This document shows positions 33,867-43,724 of a DNA stretch of 48,792 bases, one piece after another. Origin of the DNA: Candidatus Albibeggiatoa sp. nov. NOAA (lineage in GTDB: Bacteria > Pseudomonadota > Gammaproteobacteria > Beggiatoales > Beggiatoaceae). The notes beneath the pieces are model-generated. The model ran no database searches. It saw only the letters and a list, made by a program, of their open reading frames with translations, and was not told the DNA's origin. Position 1 is the stretch's first letter, and the number at the start of each line of letters is the position of its first letter. The stretch lies in the NCBI GenBank assembly GCA_025800385.1, contig JAOXRS010000167.1, forward strand, positions 1 to 48,792, in the 5' to 3' direction. Both the position numbers and the translations under genes were made by a program.

Positions 33867-36512
33867 TTAATGCGCGACTTGTTTCAGATCATCAGGTAAT
33901 AATTGATAACCTTGTGCTTTACCCGTTGACCCACCAACAGATTGAGCGGAGAAGTTCACATTAAACCCAGTACTAAAATCTACGCCAGAGTAACTATTAT
34001 CAATATTAATATTACTTGGACGAGATAGGGTTAAATATGCGCCACACGCTTCTCCTGGTTCACAAATCACATTATTGTTATTGGCATCTGTGCCCGCTAC
34101 CACTTGATAAGTGCCTGTCAGAACATTGGTAAAGCGGAAATCATAAATACCATCTAATGCTGAAGCAGAAATTTGCTTAATGGTTTCTTGTGAAGCAGTA
34201 TCAATTAATAGAATGTAATGGTGGCCTGCATCACCCACTTGGGTACTTGGATCGTCATTATTGACCTGCCAAATCACAGGAACATTAATCGTATTGATAT
34301 TACTTCTAATTTGAATCGTTGCGCTATATGTACCAGATTCTAAACCGCTACGATTGACACGCACTTGATAGTCGCCTAAGCCAAAGCCATTCACTGTGAC
34401 ATAACCGCTTGCATCATCCGTAATATCTAAAATCTGCAACGTGCCGTTACCACCATTACTCAATGTCAATGTGGCGGTACTGGTACTTGAACCAAAGTTA
34501 AGCGATTGCGGTGTAACCACTAATACAGGGTCAGCTTGCACATTAGCATCATCACGCCCAAACTGTGCCGCTGCTAATACTGCGCGATTCGCATCTAACA
34601 AGCCATAACCAAAACTGCTGTCACGACCTTCTGTACCAATATCGGTTGTGATTGCACCACTGCTGATTAAGTCATCGACATTTTCAGGGGTTAAATCTGG
34701 GTTAGCTGCTTTCATCAAGGAAATAACACCCGCGACATGAGGCGTTGCCATAGATGTACCGACAAGTGAATAATATTCGAATTTAATCCGCCCTGTGCTG
34801 TCATCACCGATAGTACTGATAATACCGTCAGGAACACCGTCACCGTTAAGGTCAGGCGTGTTATCACCACCAGGAGCAGCAATATCGACAAATTCATTGT
34901 AGTTAGAATAAGAGGCTTTACGGCGGTTCATATCTACCGCTGAAACTGAAATCACCCCCGGAAGCGAAGCAGGATAATAAGGTGTGCGTGCATTGTCATT
35001 ACCCGCTGCGGCGACGATAAAGACACCTGCATTACGTGCTTGCTGAATCACTGCTTGGAAACGGGAGGAAATGCTAGGCCCGCCTAAGCTTAAATTGATA
35101 ATATGTGCGGTGCGCCCCGGTACTGAGCCAGAATCATTGTCAATCCCAATCGCATAACGAATTGCCTGTTCTACGCTATAATCACTACCGTTACCATTTC
35201 GACCTAACACCCGCAAAGGCATGATCTTGGTATTCCAACTTGTGCCTGCAATCCCTTCATTATTATTAGTCAATGCGCCAATCACACCCGCAACGTGTGT
35301 ACCGTGGAAACTACTACCGCCAACACTTTGGTCACCGGGATCATCTGGATTGGAATCAATGCCATCGCCATCAATAGAAATACTGGTATCAGAAATAAAG
35401 TCATAACCTTGCGCGAATTTGCCTTGTAAATCTGGATGACGTAACAACACACCCGTATCAATCACCGCGACAATAACGGATGAACTACCTACTGTGGTAT
35501 CCCATGCTTGCGGTAAGTTCAACATTTGATAATTCCATTGATAACGGTAAAACGAGTCGTTTGGTGTGGCTTGCGCTGACCAAATATGATTGGCGGTTGC
35601 CGCTTCAATATCATCACGACGGTTCAAACATTTAGCTAACATCAATGTAGTGAATTTGCCTTTTAACTCATTCGGGATTTCTGTTGCGCCAAAGTCAGTA
35701 TTTAAACACGCATTTGGACGGCTGAATTGTTGGGCAGATAATGTATTTTCTACATCAAATTGATAACGGCTACGGCGATTGGTGTTCACATGTTGTGAGC
35801 TTAAACCTAAACTGCTGAGTGCATTTTGTGCTTGATACGTTTGTGCATCATTTTGCTTGAATTCAATTAATACATCACCGACAACAATATTATCGCTTAA
35901 ACGTGGCGTGTTGCTTAAACTGGTTTGTTGCAAAGCTTGCCCAATGTTTAATACATAATTGGATGCACCAAGATGCGCATGAACCTGAATAAAATAAGAG
36001 CCATCTGAAGGTACTGTAATACTTTCCGTTGCCCCTTCACCAACAGACGCATTTAAAATATTGCCCGCACTGTCCAATAAACCCAAATCCAAGTCATTCA
36101 CAGCTAAATCATCATTGGCAACGAATAAGTTAATAATTTGGCCTCGTTTTAAAGATACTAAGAAATAATCATCAATATCACCTGTATTGCGTGAGCTACC
36201 CGTATTACCAGCACCGGGGCGATTCACATAACCACCTAAAATCACAGGGTTGGGAATAGGTTGAGCAGAATTAAAGTCATTGTTTGGATTATTTAAAGCG
36301 TTGACATCATTGACATCACTATCGGTTGCAGTATTACTGGCCGCAATGATTTTACCCACAAGGGTATGGGTTTGAGCAACAGGTGGGGTTGTTGTACCTC
36401 CACCATTTGAAGACGAAGAAGTATTGTCATCATCACCGCCACAGGCAGCAAGTATGAACAGCGTAAGTAGGTAAAACCAAAGGCGTTTAACAGGCATAAT
36501 ATTTGAGTCCAT
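33867..36512 (-). CDS. Subtilisin-like (S8) serine protease, lipoprotein
   Basis: An 881-residue exported protease. From the second ATG (at 36497) the product begins MPVKRLWFYLLTLFILAAC, with lipobox LAAC (C24 counted from the first ATG), so it is probably a lipoprotein; neither ATG has a good ribosome-binding site. A disordered linker follows, then a PPC-like domain (about 85-190), a propeptide-like region, and the S8 domain (about 330-640) with catalytic D352 (VIDTGV), H403 (FHGTHVAG), oxyanion N505 (AAAGNDN) and S587 (GTSMATPHVAG). The C terminus has an immunoglobulin-like segment (LNFGSSTSTATLTL) and a further beta domain. It lies 102 bases after the CHAT gene and may be co-transcribed with it. 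All active-site residues are present. Confidence 0.92.
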   Translation of the reverse strand: MDSNIMPVKRLWFYLLTLFILAACGGDDDNTSSSSNGGGTTTPPVAQTHTLVGKIIAASNTATDSDVNDVNALNNPNNDFNSAQPIPNPVILGGYVNRPGAGNTGSSRNTGDIDDYFLVSLKRGQIINLFVANDDLAVNDLDLGLLDSAGNILNASVGEGATESITVPSDGSYFIQVHAHLGASNYVLNIGQALQQTSLSNTPRLSDNIVVGDVLIEFKQNDAQTYQAQNALSSLGLSSQHVNTNRRSRYQFDVENTLSAQQFSRPNACLNTDFGATEIPNELKGKFTTLMLAKCLNRRDDIEAATANHIWSAQATPNDSFYRYQWNYQMLNLPQAWDTTVGSSSVIVAVIDTGVLLRHPDLQGKFAQGYDFISDTSISIDGDGIDSNPDDPGDQSVGGSSFHGTHVAGVIGALTNNNEGIAGTSWNTKIMPLRVLGRNGNGSDYSVEQAIRYAIGIDNDSGSVPGRTAHIINLSLGGPSISSRFQAVIQQARNAGVFIVAAAGNDNARTPYYPASLPGVISVSAVDMNRRKASYSNYNEFVDIAAPGGDNTPDLNGDGVPDGIISTIGDDSTGRIKFEYYSLVGTSMATPHVAGVISLMKAANPDLTPENVDDLISSGAITTDIGTEGRDSSFGYGLLDANRAVLAAAQFGRDDANVQADPVLVVTPQSLNFGSSTSTATLTLSNGGNGTLQILDITDDASGYVTVNGFGLGDYQVRVNRSGLESGTYSATIQIRSNINTINVPVIWQVNNDDPSTQVGDAGHHYILLIDTASQETIKQISASALDGIYDFRFTNVLTGTYQVVAGTDANNNNVICEPGEACGAYLTLSRPSNINIDNSYSGVDFSTGFNVNFSAQSVGGSTGKAQGYQLLPDDLKQVAH

Positions 36513-36614
36513 TAGTCATACAAAAATCTACAAGTCTTTATACCGACTGTATTTCGTAATGTAAAGTGATTCTATTTGATGATAAGTATGGGTTATTGTA
36601 ACGCTTTCAAACTA

Positions 36615-38048
36615 TCATTGACGTTGATAGGCTTGTAAATAACGTTGCACCGTACGTAATTGTTGGCGCAGCACATGGGCTTGGGTACTAAAAGGTAAAC
36701 CTTGCAATAAATGCAAACCTTGATAGTTACCTTGCAGCATTTTGTAAATCAATCGCAATTGTAATGCTGGATAAGCCAAACCTAGGTGTTGTGCATAATG
36801 CATAAATGCCGTTTCACTGGGCGAAGATAATTTAAAACTAATCCATTCCTGATTAGGCGGCGGAAATCGAGAAACAGCCAATATAGTTGAATCAATATTT
36901 GTTATATCACTCTGTTCACCCATTTCAAGATAAGCAATTGGTTTATGCAAAGCCGTAAAATGTTGTTGTAATGCTTGTGCTAATGCCGTCTTTCCAATTC
37001 CGCCAACTCCATAAAGCCAGACCTTTTTGTGATTTTGCAACAGTTTTTCTAACGCACAAAATGAGCGACTGCGACCAATTAATTGTTTTACGGGTTTTGT
37101 CTGTGTATCAGGTGTTTGTTGTGAAAATAATGGAAAAGTCTGTGTTTGAACATAAAGGCAAGGCATCAACCATTGTCCCAACTCATTTTCTTGCCATTGC
37201 TCATCTTGTTTTAATAAATCTTGCATAGCTAAACGTGCTGTTTGTACTGCATCAGTCACCGTTGATTGCTGCATAATGGATTGGCAAAATTGCTGAATGA
37301 AAAGGCTCGCCGCCCGATCCAAAACCGTATATTGCATTCCAATCACACACGGTATGCCCAACTGATGTAATTTGAAAGCCAAATCATTCGATTCGCACAC
37401 TGCAAGCACCACACATTGAACTGATAAATTTTGAAAAATGGTGACGATTTCTTCATAACTGACGAGTAAATAAGGTGCTGTATCTGAGTTAAAGGCTAAA
37501 TATTGTTGTCCTTCCTTTGTAATACTATGCCCGCTTAAAATAATCATATCCCAGCGTTGATTGAGTAATAACTTAAATTGCTCAAAATGGTGACAGGTCG
37601 AACTATGTAATAAAACCTGTTGTGCTTGAATTTGTAGCCATAATGCTTGGTAAATAAACTGTCGCTCTTCGGAAAAATTCAGATAATGCTGTTTTGAGTA
37701 GTTAACTTGGGTGGAAAAATGCAAAATGTTAAAAGGTGAAGCTGTTTGTTTATTTTTCGTAAGTGTTGTAGTGCTTTGACGAATAATCGCGAGGTCTTGA
37801 GCAATAAAATAGCCATCAGGATGATATAAATATTCCCAAGGTAAATCCTGATGTTGTTGAATAACAAGTTGTGAAATATGAGAGGTGTCTTTAGGTAAAC
37901 CTGAACAAGCCCACAATTGCTGGCCAATTTCGATTAATAAAGTGACATCTATTGTTTTATCCCGAAATGCAGATTGAAGTTGTTGGGCTAAGTTATAAAG
38001 TGAGGTTGGAATAAAATTAGGTGCAATGAATACACTGCTATCGACCAT
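36615..38048 (-). CDS. CHAT-domain protease with C-terminal P-loop (truncated STAND-like)
   Basis: A 477-residue cytoplasmic protein. Residues 1-300 form a CHAT (caspase-HetF-associated) peptidase domain: H174 in IILSGHSITKEG and C218 in CVVLAVCESND form the catalytic pair, followed by the typical IPCVIGMQYTVLDRAASLF and TDAVQTARLAM. Near residue 347 a Walker A motif YGVGGIGKTALAQAL starts a STAND/NB-ARC-like ATPase part preceded by LIGRSRSFCALEKLL, but only about 125 residues follow, so the ATPase is short and no repeat sensor domain is attached. The start at 38048 overlaps the end of the DUF3301 gene by 11 bases; a longer start at 38087 would overlap it by 50. Its position just before a subtilase gene suggests a proteolytic pathway, by inference. 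Confidence 0.85.
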   Translation of the reverse strand: MVDSSVFIAPNFIPTSLYNLAQQLQSAFRDKTIDVTLLIEIGQQLWACSGLPKDTSHISQLVIQQHQDLPWEYLYHPDGYFIAQDLAIIRQSTTTLTKNKQTASPFNILHFSTQVNYSKQHYLNFSEERQFIYQALWLQIQAQQVLLHSSTCHHFEQFKLLLNQRWDMIILSGHSITKEGQQYLAFNSDTAPYLLVSYEEIVTIFQNLSVQCVVLAVCESNDLAFKLHQLGIPCVIGMQYTVLDRAASLFIQQFCQSIMQQSTVTDAVQTARLAMQDLLKQDEQWQENELGQWLMPCLYVQTQTFPLFSQQTPDTQTKPVKQLIGRSRSFCALEKLLQNHKKVWLYGVGGIGKTALAQALQQHFTALHKPIAYLEMGEQSDITNIDSTILAVSRFPPPNQEWISFKLSSPSETAFMHYAQHLGLAYPALQLRLIYKMLQGNYQGLHLLQGLPFSTQAHVLRQQLRTVQRYLQAYQRQ

Positions 38049-38376
38049 ATTCAAAAAAAGTACTGTCCATATATTCGGGAATATCAATCATCATCAATTG
38101 GTTACCACGCATAATTAAGCTACCTTGTGTTCGTACATCTTCGCCCGCGTGATGAAACTCAAATCGATAATTGCGCTGTAATACAACCTGTCCCCGTTTA
38201 TTTCGCGCTAAACTGATGCCTGTTACACTGACAGAATCATCCAACAATTGTAAATGGTATTGCGCACAGGTACGTTTGCAATGCGTTCTCGCAATTTCCA
38301 AGACTCGCACGGTATCAAGCCAAAACCATGTAATTGCACCCAGAAACAATAAAAATAAAATTGAAGAAAAACCCAT
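38038..38376 (-). CDS. DUF3301 family membrane-anchored protein
   Basis: A 112-residue protein with one N-terminal membrane helix (about 5-22) and the DUF3301 pattern RTHCKRTCAQYHLQLLDDSV, then RNKRGQVVLQRNYRFEFHHAGED and GSLIMRGNQLMMIDIPEY. The conserved cysteines C33 and C37 are typical of the family. Function is unknown. Its stop lies inside the start region of the CHAT gene, so the two are probably translated from one message. It also occurs alone in many gammaproteobacteria, so a link to CHAT is only positional. Confidence 0.85.
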   Translation of the reverse strand: MGFSSILFLLFLGAITWFWLDTVRVLEIARTHCKRTCAQYHLQLLDDSVSVTGISLARNKRGQVVLQRNYRFEFHHAGEDVRTQGSLIMRGNQLMMIDIPEYMDSTFFEYGR

Positions 38377-38509
38377 ATGTCCACTTTTTTCAAATCACGA
38401 TATGGTTAGCATTCTAATGTTTTTTGATTTTAAAAGTAAATGTTTTCGCTGTTTTTGAGAAGAGATTAAGTCAAGTGTGGCCAAGATTCTAATAGCAGAA
38501 ATAAGCTCA

Positions 38510-39184
38510 TTAACCTGCTTTATAAAGTGGCTGTTCCATTGAGGCTAAACGCATCCAAGCCGTTGGTAAATCATAACCTTGCTCTTTCAAACGGGTGAGT
38601 AAATTACGACCTTCTTCACATAAAAGCTTTTGCTGTTTGGTTTCAAAAAGACTCATAGCAGCACGTAACGACGCATCATCTTCAGTTAATAAGGAAGGGA
38701 CAATTTCAGTTTCTCCGATGGGAGAATTAGGGTGTAAAAGGTGGGCAATAAAAGGATATTCGAGTAACGAAAAGTGCATATAACGTGCAGATTTTTCACG
38801 CTCCAAACGCTCTAACATTTCAGGGTCATCTACGCCACTGGATAAAATCGACTGCATAATTAAATCATTTAAATGGTGTAAGCCTTTCTTAGCTTGAGAA
38901 AAGTCACCGCCTAAACCTGCGCATTGCTCATATAAAGCATCAATTCTGTCTTTTAGCTTTAAAACGATTTCTGCTTCAACCTGAGACTGTAAGTTAGCGA
39001 CTTCTTCTAGTAATTGCTGAAAATCAGTTTGAAAATTCTGGCGTTCTTTGGCATCACGACGCTGGGCATCTTCCACATCCATTTGTGAAATATCATATTC
39101 AAGATGACCAAACAGAGGGTTTTTATATTGACGCTGTAAATGTCTTTCCCAACAACCGGGGTGTTCACTAAAATAAACCGTCAT
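38510..39184 (-). CDS. Uncharacterised coiled-coil protein downstream of a glycosyltransferase
   Basis: A 224-residue protein with no signal or membrane segment that I do not recognise. It opens with MTVYFSEHPGCWERHLQRQY, has a long heptad-rich helix at about 45-95 (RQNFQTDFQQLLEEVANLQ onward), and a helical C-terminal half (LLCEEGRNLLTRLKEQGYDL). Its start overlaps the stop of the GT2 gene by four bases, so it is translationally coupled to it and probably acts with it or in the same process. It is rich in charged residues and looks like a scaffold or regulator; that is inference. Confidence 0.75.
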   Translation of the reverse strand: MTVYFSEHPGCWERHLQRQYKNPLFGHLEYDISQMDVEDAQRRDAKERQNFQTDFQQLLEEVANLQSQVEAEIVLKLKDRIDALYEQCAGLGGDFSQAKKGLHHLNDLIMQSILSSGVDDPEMLERLEREKSARYMHFSLLEYPFIAHLLHPNSPIGETEIVPSLLTEDDASLRAAMSLFETKQQKLLCEEGRNLLTRLKEQGYDLPTAWMRLASMEQPLYKAG

Positions 39185-40071
39185 TTAGATGTTCCTCCTC
39201 TGTGGGTGACAATGGTGAGTGTCGCCAACATAGCAAACCGCAGCCAAACAGCACTAATGACCATCAACATGACAATCCATGGATAACGCTGCTGGAAAAA
39301 TTTGCGATAAAAACGCACCATACCTTTATGTTTATACCATAGCACTGTGACAGGTTGTTTGTCACTACACGCACCTTTAATATGGGTCACTTTAATTTGC
39401 GGAATAAATAAAATCTTCCAATTTTGCTCCCGAAAGCGCATAAACCAGTCTAAATCCTCACAATGCAAAAAATAGCCTTCATCCAGCCCCCCGACTTCTG
39501 CCAGTGCGGTTTGACGGATAAACATGTATGCACCAGAAACCCCTTCTAGCTCAATTGGTGTATTGGGCAAAGGTTCTTCTGTGAGTACGAAGCTTTTAAA
39601 ACGAGGGTGATTTGGAAATAGTTTGTCTAAGTGTAAGACACGAATCACGGAACGCCACGGAGAAGGCACACTGCGTCGTGCACCTGCCTGCTCTGACCCA
39701 TCAGGATTACATACCATAACACCTGCCATACCTGCATTTGGATACTCATCCATCATTGCTCTGGACTTTGCTAAAGTATCAGGTTCAACAAAACAATCGG
39801 GGTTTAAGCATAAAATATAATCCCCTATTGCTTTATTAATCGCTTGATTATTGGCTTTGGCAAAACCAAGATTTTGAGTATTTTGTTCAATATGGACAGG
39901 TGCATGATTGGGTAATGCTTGACGTAATTGTTGAATACTATTATCAGTCGAAGCATTGTCTACCACAAATACTTCCACAGGCACAGTCGATGCTAACACC
40001 GCCGTTACACATTGCGCTAAATACTGGCCACTGTTGTAATTGACGATGATAACCGAAGTCAGAGCAGCCAT
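39181..40071 (-). CDS. Glycosyltransferase family 2
   Basis: A 296-residue GT-A-fold enzyme of GT2. Features are TSVIIVNYNSGQYLAQCV at the N terminus, VFVVDNASTDNS, GFAKANNQAI, and YILCLNPDCFVEPDTLA, where the NPD motif takes the place of the DxD metal site. ELEGVSGAYMFIRQTALAEV and GYFLHCEDLDWFMR give the acceptor-side and catalytic-base region typical of rhamnosyl- or related transferases. A C-terminal hydrophobic stretch (about 265-290) may anchor it to the membrane. It starts three bases after the rho stop and overlaps the downstream coiled-coil gene by four bases, an odd partnership with rho. The sugar and acceptor are unknown. Confidence 0.92.
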   Translation of the reverse strand: MAALTSVIIVNYNSGQYLAQCVTAVLASTVPVEVFVVDNASTDNSIQQLRQALPNHAPVHIEQNTQNLGFAKANNQAINKAIGDYILCLNPDCFVEPDTLAKSRAMMDEYPNAGMAGVMVCNPDGSEQAGARRSVPSPWRSVIRVLHLDKLFPNHPRFKSFVLTEEPLPNTPIELEGVSGAYMFIRQTALAEVGGLDEGYFLHCEDLDWFMRFREQNWKILFIPQIKVTHIKGACSDKQPVTVLWYKHKGMVRFYRKFFQQRYPWIVMLMVISAVWLRFAMLATLTIVTHRGGTSK

Positions 40072-40074
40072 GTA

Positions 40075-41331
40075 TTAACGCTTCATAGAGTCAAAAAATT
40101 CGTTATTAGTTTTAGTGACTTTTAAGCGATCGAGCAAGAATTCCATCGCAGCAATTTCTTCCATTGGATGTAATAATTTACGTAAAATCCAAACCCGCTG
40201 CATTTCTTCTTGATCAAGTAATAATTCTTCACGACGCGTACCAGAACGATTAATGTTAATCGCAGGATAAGTACGTTTTTCAGCAATTTTACGATCCAAG
40301 TGAATTTCGTTATTACCTGTGCCTTTGAATTCTTCGTAAATCACGTCGTCCATTTTCGAACCTGTATCGATCAACGCGGTTGCGATAATGGTTAAGCTGC
40401 CGCCTTCTTCCACATTACGTGCAGCACCAAAGAAACGTTTAGGACGGTGTAAAGCATGAGCATCAACACCACCTGTTAATACTTTGCCAGAAGATGGTAC
40501 AACGGTATTGTAAGCACGGGCTAGACGCGTAATAGAATCGAGTAAAATTACCACATCGCGTTTATGTTCGACTAAACGTTTGGCTTTTTCAATTACCATT
40601 TCAGCCACTTGAATGTGACGGTTGGCTGGCTCATCAAAAGTACTAGAAACCACTTCGCCACGTACTGAACGTTCCATTTCTGTTACTTCTTCTGGACGTT
40701 CATCAATCAACAATACGATCAAGTAACATTCTGGATGATTGTGAGAAATAGATTGCGCCATGTTTTGGAGCATCATGGTTTTACCAGACTTCGGTGGCGA
40801 TACAATTAAGCCACGCTGACCTTTACCAATCGGTGAAACCAGGTCAATGATACGTGGGGTTAAATCTTCTGTACTGCCGTTGCCGACTTCAAGGTTTAAA
40901 CGCTCATTTGGGAATAGTGGGGTAAGGTTTTCAAATAAAACTTTATTTTTAGCTAATTCTGGGTGCTCAAAGTTGATGTCGTTGACTTTTAATAAAGCAA
41001 AATAACGCTCACCATCTTTAGGTGGTCTAATTTTGCCTGAAACCATATCACCCGTACGCAAGTTAAAACGTCTGATTTGGCTGGGTGACACGTAAATGTC
41101 GTCTGGGCCTGCTAAATATGAACTGTCTGATGAACGCAGAAATCCGAATCCATCTTGTAAAATTTCTAATACGCCGTCACCGAAAATATCCTCGCCTTTT
41201 TTCGCGTGGGCTTTAAGTAGGGCAAATATAACGTCTTGTTTACGGGCTCTTGCAGTGCCTTCTAATCCTAGTTCTTGAGCTAATTGCATTAACTCGGATG
41301 CTGTTTTTTGTTTGAGTTCTGTCAGATTCAT
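40075..41331 (-). CDS. rho: Transcription termination factor Rho
   Basis: A 418-residue hexameric RNA helicase that ends transcription. The N-terminal helical and cold-shock-like RNA-binding domain is complete ([35 protein letters not shown]), followed by the Walker A motif [13 protein letters not shown] and the RecA-like core ([19 protein letters not shown]). Length and motifs are those of standard gammaproteobacterial Rho, with no insertion domain. It lies downstream of trxA with a 424-base leader, an arrangement seen in E. coli, where rho is autoregulated. The GT2 gene follows directly. Confidence 0.97.
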   Translation of the reverse strand: MNLTELKQKTASELMQLAQELGLEGTARARKQDVIFALLKAHAKKGEDIFGDGVLEILQDGFGFLRSSDSSYLAGPDDIYVSPSQIRRFNLRTGDMVSGKIRPPKDGERYFALLKVNDINFEHPELAKNKVLFENLTPLFPNERLNLEVGNGSTEDLTPRIIDLVSPIGKGQRGLIVSPPKSGKTMMLQNMAQSISHNHPECYLIVLLIDERPEEVTEMERSVRGEVVSSTFDEPANRHIQVAEMVIEKAKRLVEHKRDVVILLDSITRLARAYNTVVPSSGKVLTGGVDAHALHRPKRFFGAARNVEEGGSLTIIATALIDTGSKMDDVIYEEFKGTGNNEIHLDRKIAEKRTYPAININRSGTRREELLLDQEEMQRVWILRKLLHPMEEIAAMEFLLDRLKVTKTNNEFFDSMKR

Positions 41332-41755
41332 GGTGTTATAACAGACATGATGCCTTGGTAGAGTTGGTGATGTTTGGAATGAGTTATTGATATTGATTGG
41401 TCAGTTAAGACAAAATAACCTTGTAGGCCGTACCCACCACAAAGTATAAAGTCGTGGAGTAAACGAGTGAAACCCCAAAATTATACAAAGTACTTATTTG
41501 CCACAGGATATATTTACGGTTTTTTTGCACTTCAAAGCCAGGTGCAGTGTGTAGGTGTTTTTTAGGAAATGCCGTATTCTACTGTGGATTGTTGGTGTGA
41601 TGTCATACGAACAGCTAAATTATAAAAAAAAACAACAAGGTCGTCAATGAATTTACACACAGAACGTGACAAATTTGCACTTTTTCAATCAGCTATATGC
41701 TAAAACTGTCCTGTGTATAAAATAAAGCACACTTGGCAGTATTATGTATCCACTA
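41332..41755 (-). promoter_or_regulatory. 424-base leader between trxA and rho
   Basis: No protein-coding gene longer than 15 codons with a ribosome-binding site is visible. In the minus direction a 14-residue frame runs from an ATG at 41606 to a stop at 41562, without a clear Shine-Dalgarno. In E. coli this place holds the rhoL leader peptide and autoregulation by Rho; the long leader here would allow the same kind of control. Confidence 0.4.
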
Positions 41756-42082
41756 TTATAAATTACTGTCAATAAAAGCGTTCAATTGAGATTTATTTAA
41801 TGCGCCCACTTTTGTTGCTTCTACTTGACCATTTTTGAATAACATCAAGGTAGGAATCCCACGGATGCCATATTTTGGTGGTGTTGCTTGGTTTTCATCG
41901 ATGTTTAATTTAGCAACTTTTAATTTCCCAACATATTCTTGAGCAATTTCATCTAATAATGGCGCAACCATTTTGCAAGGACCACACCAGTCTGCCCAAT
42001 AGTCAACTAAAACGGGTACATTAGATTGTAAGACTTCTTGATCAAAAGAGTCGTCTTTCACAACGACAATATGTTCACTCAT
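41756..42082 (-). CDS. trxA: Thioredoxin
   Basis: A 108-residue cytoplasmic thioredoxin with the standard active site [19 protein letters not shown] and cis-proline region [15 protein letters not shown]. Length and sequence are canonical for thioredoxin 1, the general disulfide reductant fed by thioredoxin reductase. It lies upstream of rho in the same direction, as in enterobacteria. GGAG lies about ten bases before the ATG. The 311 bases before it (42083-42393) contain its promoter and no gene that I can see. Confidence 0.97.
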   Translation of the reverse strand: MSEHIVVVKDDSFDQEVLQSNVPVLVDYWADWCGPCKMVAPLLDEIAQEYVGKLKVAKLNIDENQATPPKYGIRGIPTLMLFKNGQVEATKVGALNKSQLNAFIDSNL

Positions 42083-42393
42083 GGTGATTTTATCTCCGAC
42101 ATTAGAGCGTTATTCCATCCCATCCGCCAAGTGAGGCTTATATTTATATTAACTGGGTGGTCTAATCTACTACCTTAGAAATGACTTGAAATGATGTACT
42201 TAGGTCGTGCAGTGTGCTGCAACAACACGTAAATGCGTATCCTAAAGAAGTTTACACAATAAATCAATCTTAGACCAAATCTTTTTAATTCAACCCTAGT
42301 GATTGTGACGCACAACGTTTTATTTAGGGGTTATAAAGATATACGGTGTTAGTTATGTGATGAGCACATATAGTTTTACGACTATTCGCCTAT
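42083..42393. promoter_or_regulatory. 311-base gap upstream of trxA
   Basis: AT-rich DNA between the RDD gene stop and the trxA start, read on the minus strand. It must hold the trxA promoter. I see no gene and no obvious operator or hairpin. Confidence 0.3.
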
Positions 42394-42879
42394 TTAAGAT
42401 TGCACTAACTTATTGAGTGGTACATTCATCTCATCATGCATAATAACAACGGTATTGGCGATCTTGTCGTGCCAACCTTGTTTTCGTTTATCCCACAATA
42501 TCCATAAAAAGCCTAAGCCTAAAGGTAATGCTGAAATCAAATAAGCAAGATAACGTAAAACGGCTTGACCCAATGTTATGGGTTTGCCAGTGGTTGCATG
42601 AACAATTTCGCAATCAGCTACAATTTTTCCTGGGGTTGCGCCGTAACGTATCCAGAAAAATAAAGTTAATAAAAACGGCAATACATCATTGAGCAAAAAT
42701 GCTTGAATACCTGCTTGTTGTAAAGCGGCTTCATCACCACTTAAAAGCTGTGTGAGTATTTCAGAACCAAGTAAAAAATAAGAGCAAGCAAATACAACGG
42801 CTGCTAACCATGCAAAATCTACGATGGCTGCAATCGCACGTGTTCCAAAACCTGCATATTCTTCAAAAGGACGGATCAT
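42394..42879 (-). CDS. RDD family membrane protein
   Basis: A 161-residue inner-membrane protein with three hydrophobic segments and the RDD pattern: [20 protein letters not shown] at the first helix and [19 protein letters not shown] at the second, then [18 protein letters not shown]. The function of the family is unclear; some members are linked to osmotic or sodium stress. Its start overlaps the ubiE stop by four bases, so the two are co-translated. The name reflects the conserved R and D residues; the D in AIVDFAW is present. Confidence 0.88.
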   Translation of the reverse strand: MIRPFEEYAGFGTRAIAAIVDFAWLAAVVFACSYFLLGSEILTQLLSGDEAALQQAGIQAFLLNDVLPFLLTLFFWIRYGATPGKIVADCEIVHATTGKPITLGQAVLRYLAYLISALPLGLGFLWILWDKRKQGWHDKIANTVVIMHDEMNVPLNKLVQS

Positions 42880-43619
42880 AATTTAAACCCTGAGTGCAGT
42901 GCGACCAGACCCGCTGATAGGTTGTAATATTCACAACGTTCAAAACCAACAGTCTGCATCATTTGTTTTAAGGTTTCTTGATTGGGGTGCATTCGAATCG
43001 ATTCAGCTAAATATTTATAGCTTTCTGAATCATTTGCAACCACTTTACCTAAAACAGGCAAAATATTAAAAGAATACCAGTCATAAACAGGGCGCAATGG
43101 TTTCACTTGTAATTCTGAGAATTCAAGTACCAGTAAGCGACCACCCGGTTTAAGTACACGTAACATAGAAGCCAACGCTTTGTCTTTATCAGTGACATTA
43201 CGCAAGCCAAAAGCAATGGTGATTAAATCAAAAGTGTTATCAGCAAAAGGTAAAATCTCGGCATTCAGTTGGGTGTAATCAACTACAACCCCTTGGTTTA
43301 ATAAACGTTCTCTACCTACTTCCAACATGGAATCATTAATGTCAGCTAAAATCACTTGACCTGAAGAGCCGACTTGTTTAGAAAATTGCAGAGCTAAATC
43401 GCCTGTGCCCCCTGCTAAGTCTAATACTTTTTGACCTTTTTTGACGTTGGCAATGTCTAAGGTCATTTTTTTCCAAATACGATGAATACCCATAGACATA
43501 AAGTCATTCATAATGTCGTATTTCGAGGCGACGGAATCAAATACGTGTCGTACTTTTTTGACTTTTTCGTTGACGGGAACTTGCTCGTAGCCAAAATGGG
43601 TGGTTTTATCGTTATCCAT
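42876..43619 (-). CDS. ubiE: Ubiquinone/menaquinone C-methyltransferase
   Basis: A 247-residue SAM-dependent methyltransferase that adds the ring methyl group in ubiquinone (and menaquinone) synthesis. Motifs are [36 protein letters not shown] (SAM site), and [20 protein letters not shown], followed by [15 protein letters not shown]. The N terminus starts at 43619, with AAGG about nine bases upstream. It diverges from ung, with 105 bases between. Together with ispB at 12694-13665 it shows that the organism makes long-chain quinones, but the two genes are not clustered. Confidence 0.96.
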   Translation of the reverse strand: MDNDKTTHFGYEQVPVNEKVKKVRHVFDSVASKYDIMNDFMSMGIHRIWKKMTLDIANVKKGQKVLDLAGGTGDLALQFSKQVGSSGQVILADINDSMLEVGRERLLNQGVVVDYTQLNAEILPFADNTFDLITIAFGLRNVTDKDKALASMLRVLKPGGRLLVLEFSELQVKPLRPVYDWYSFNILPVLGKVVANDSESYKYLAESIRMHPNQETLKQMMQTVGFERCEYYNLSAGLVALHSGFKL

Positions 43620-43724
43620 GTACAGAACCTTTTCTCAACTGAACGCGCAGCCGATTGCAAAACACTTAATAACTTGGCATCATATATTAAAGTATTTGGT
43701 GGGTAAAGCACTGCAAAACAACCT

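Noticed and set aside
41562..41606. rhoL-like leader peptide gene upstream of rho
   Set aside because: A 14-residue frame exists but has no Shine-Dalgarno and no recognisable rhoL sequence. It is noted only as part of the leader.
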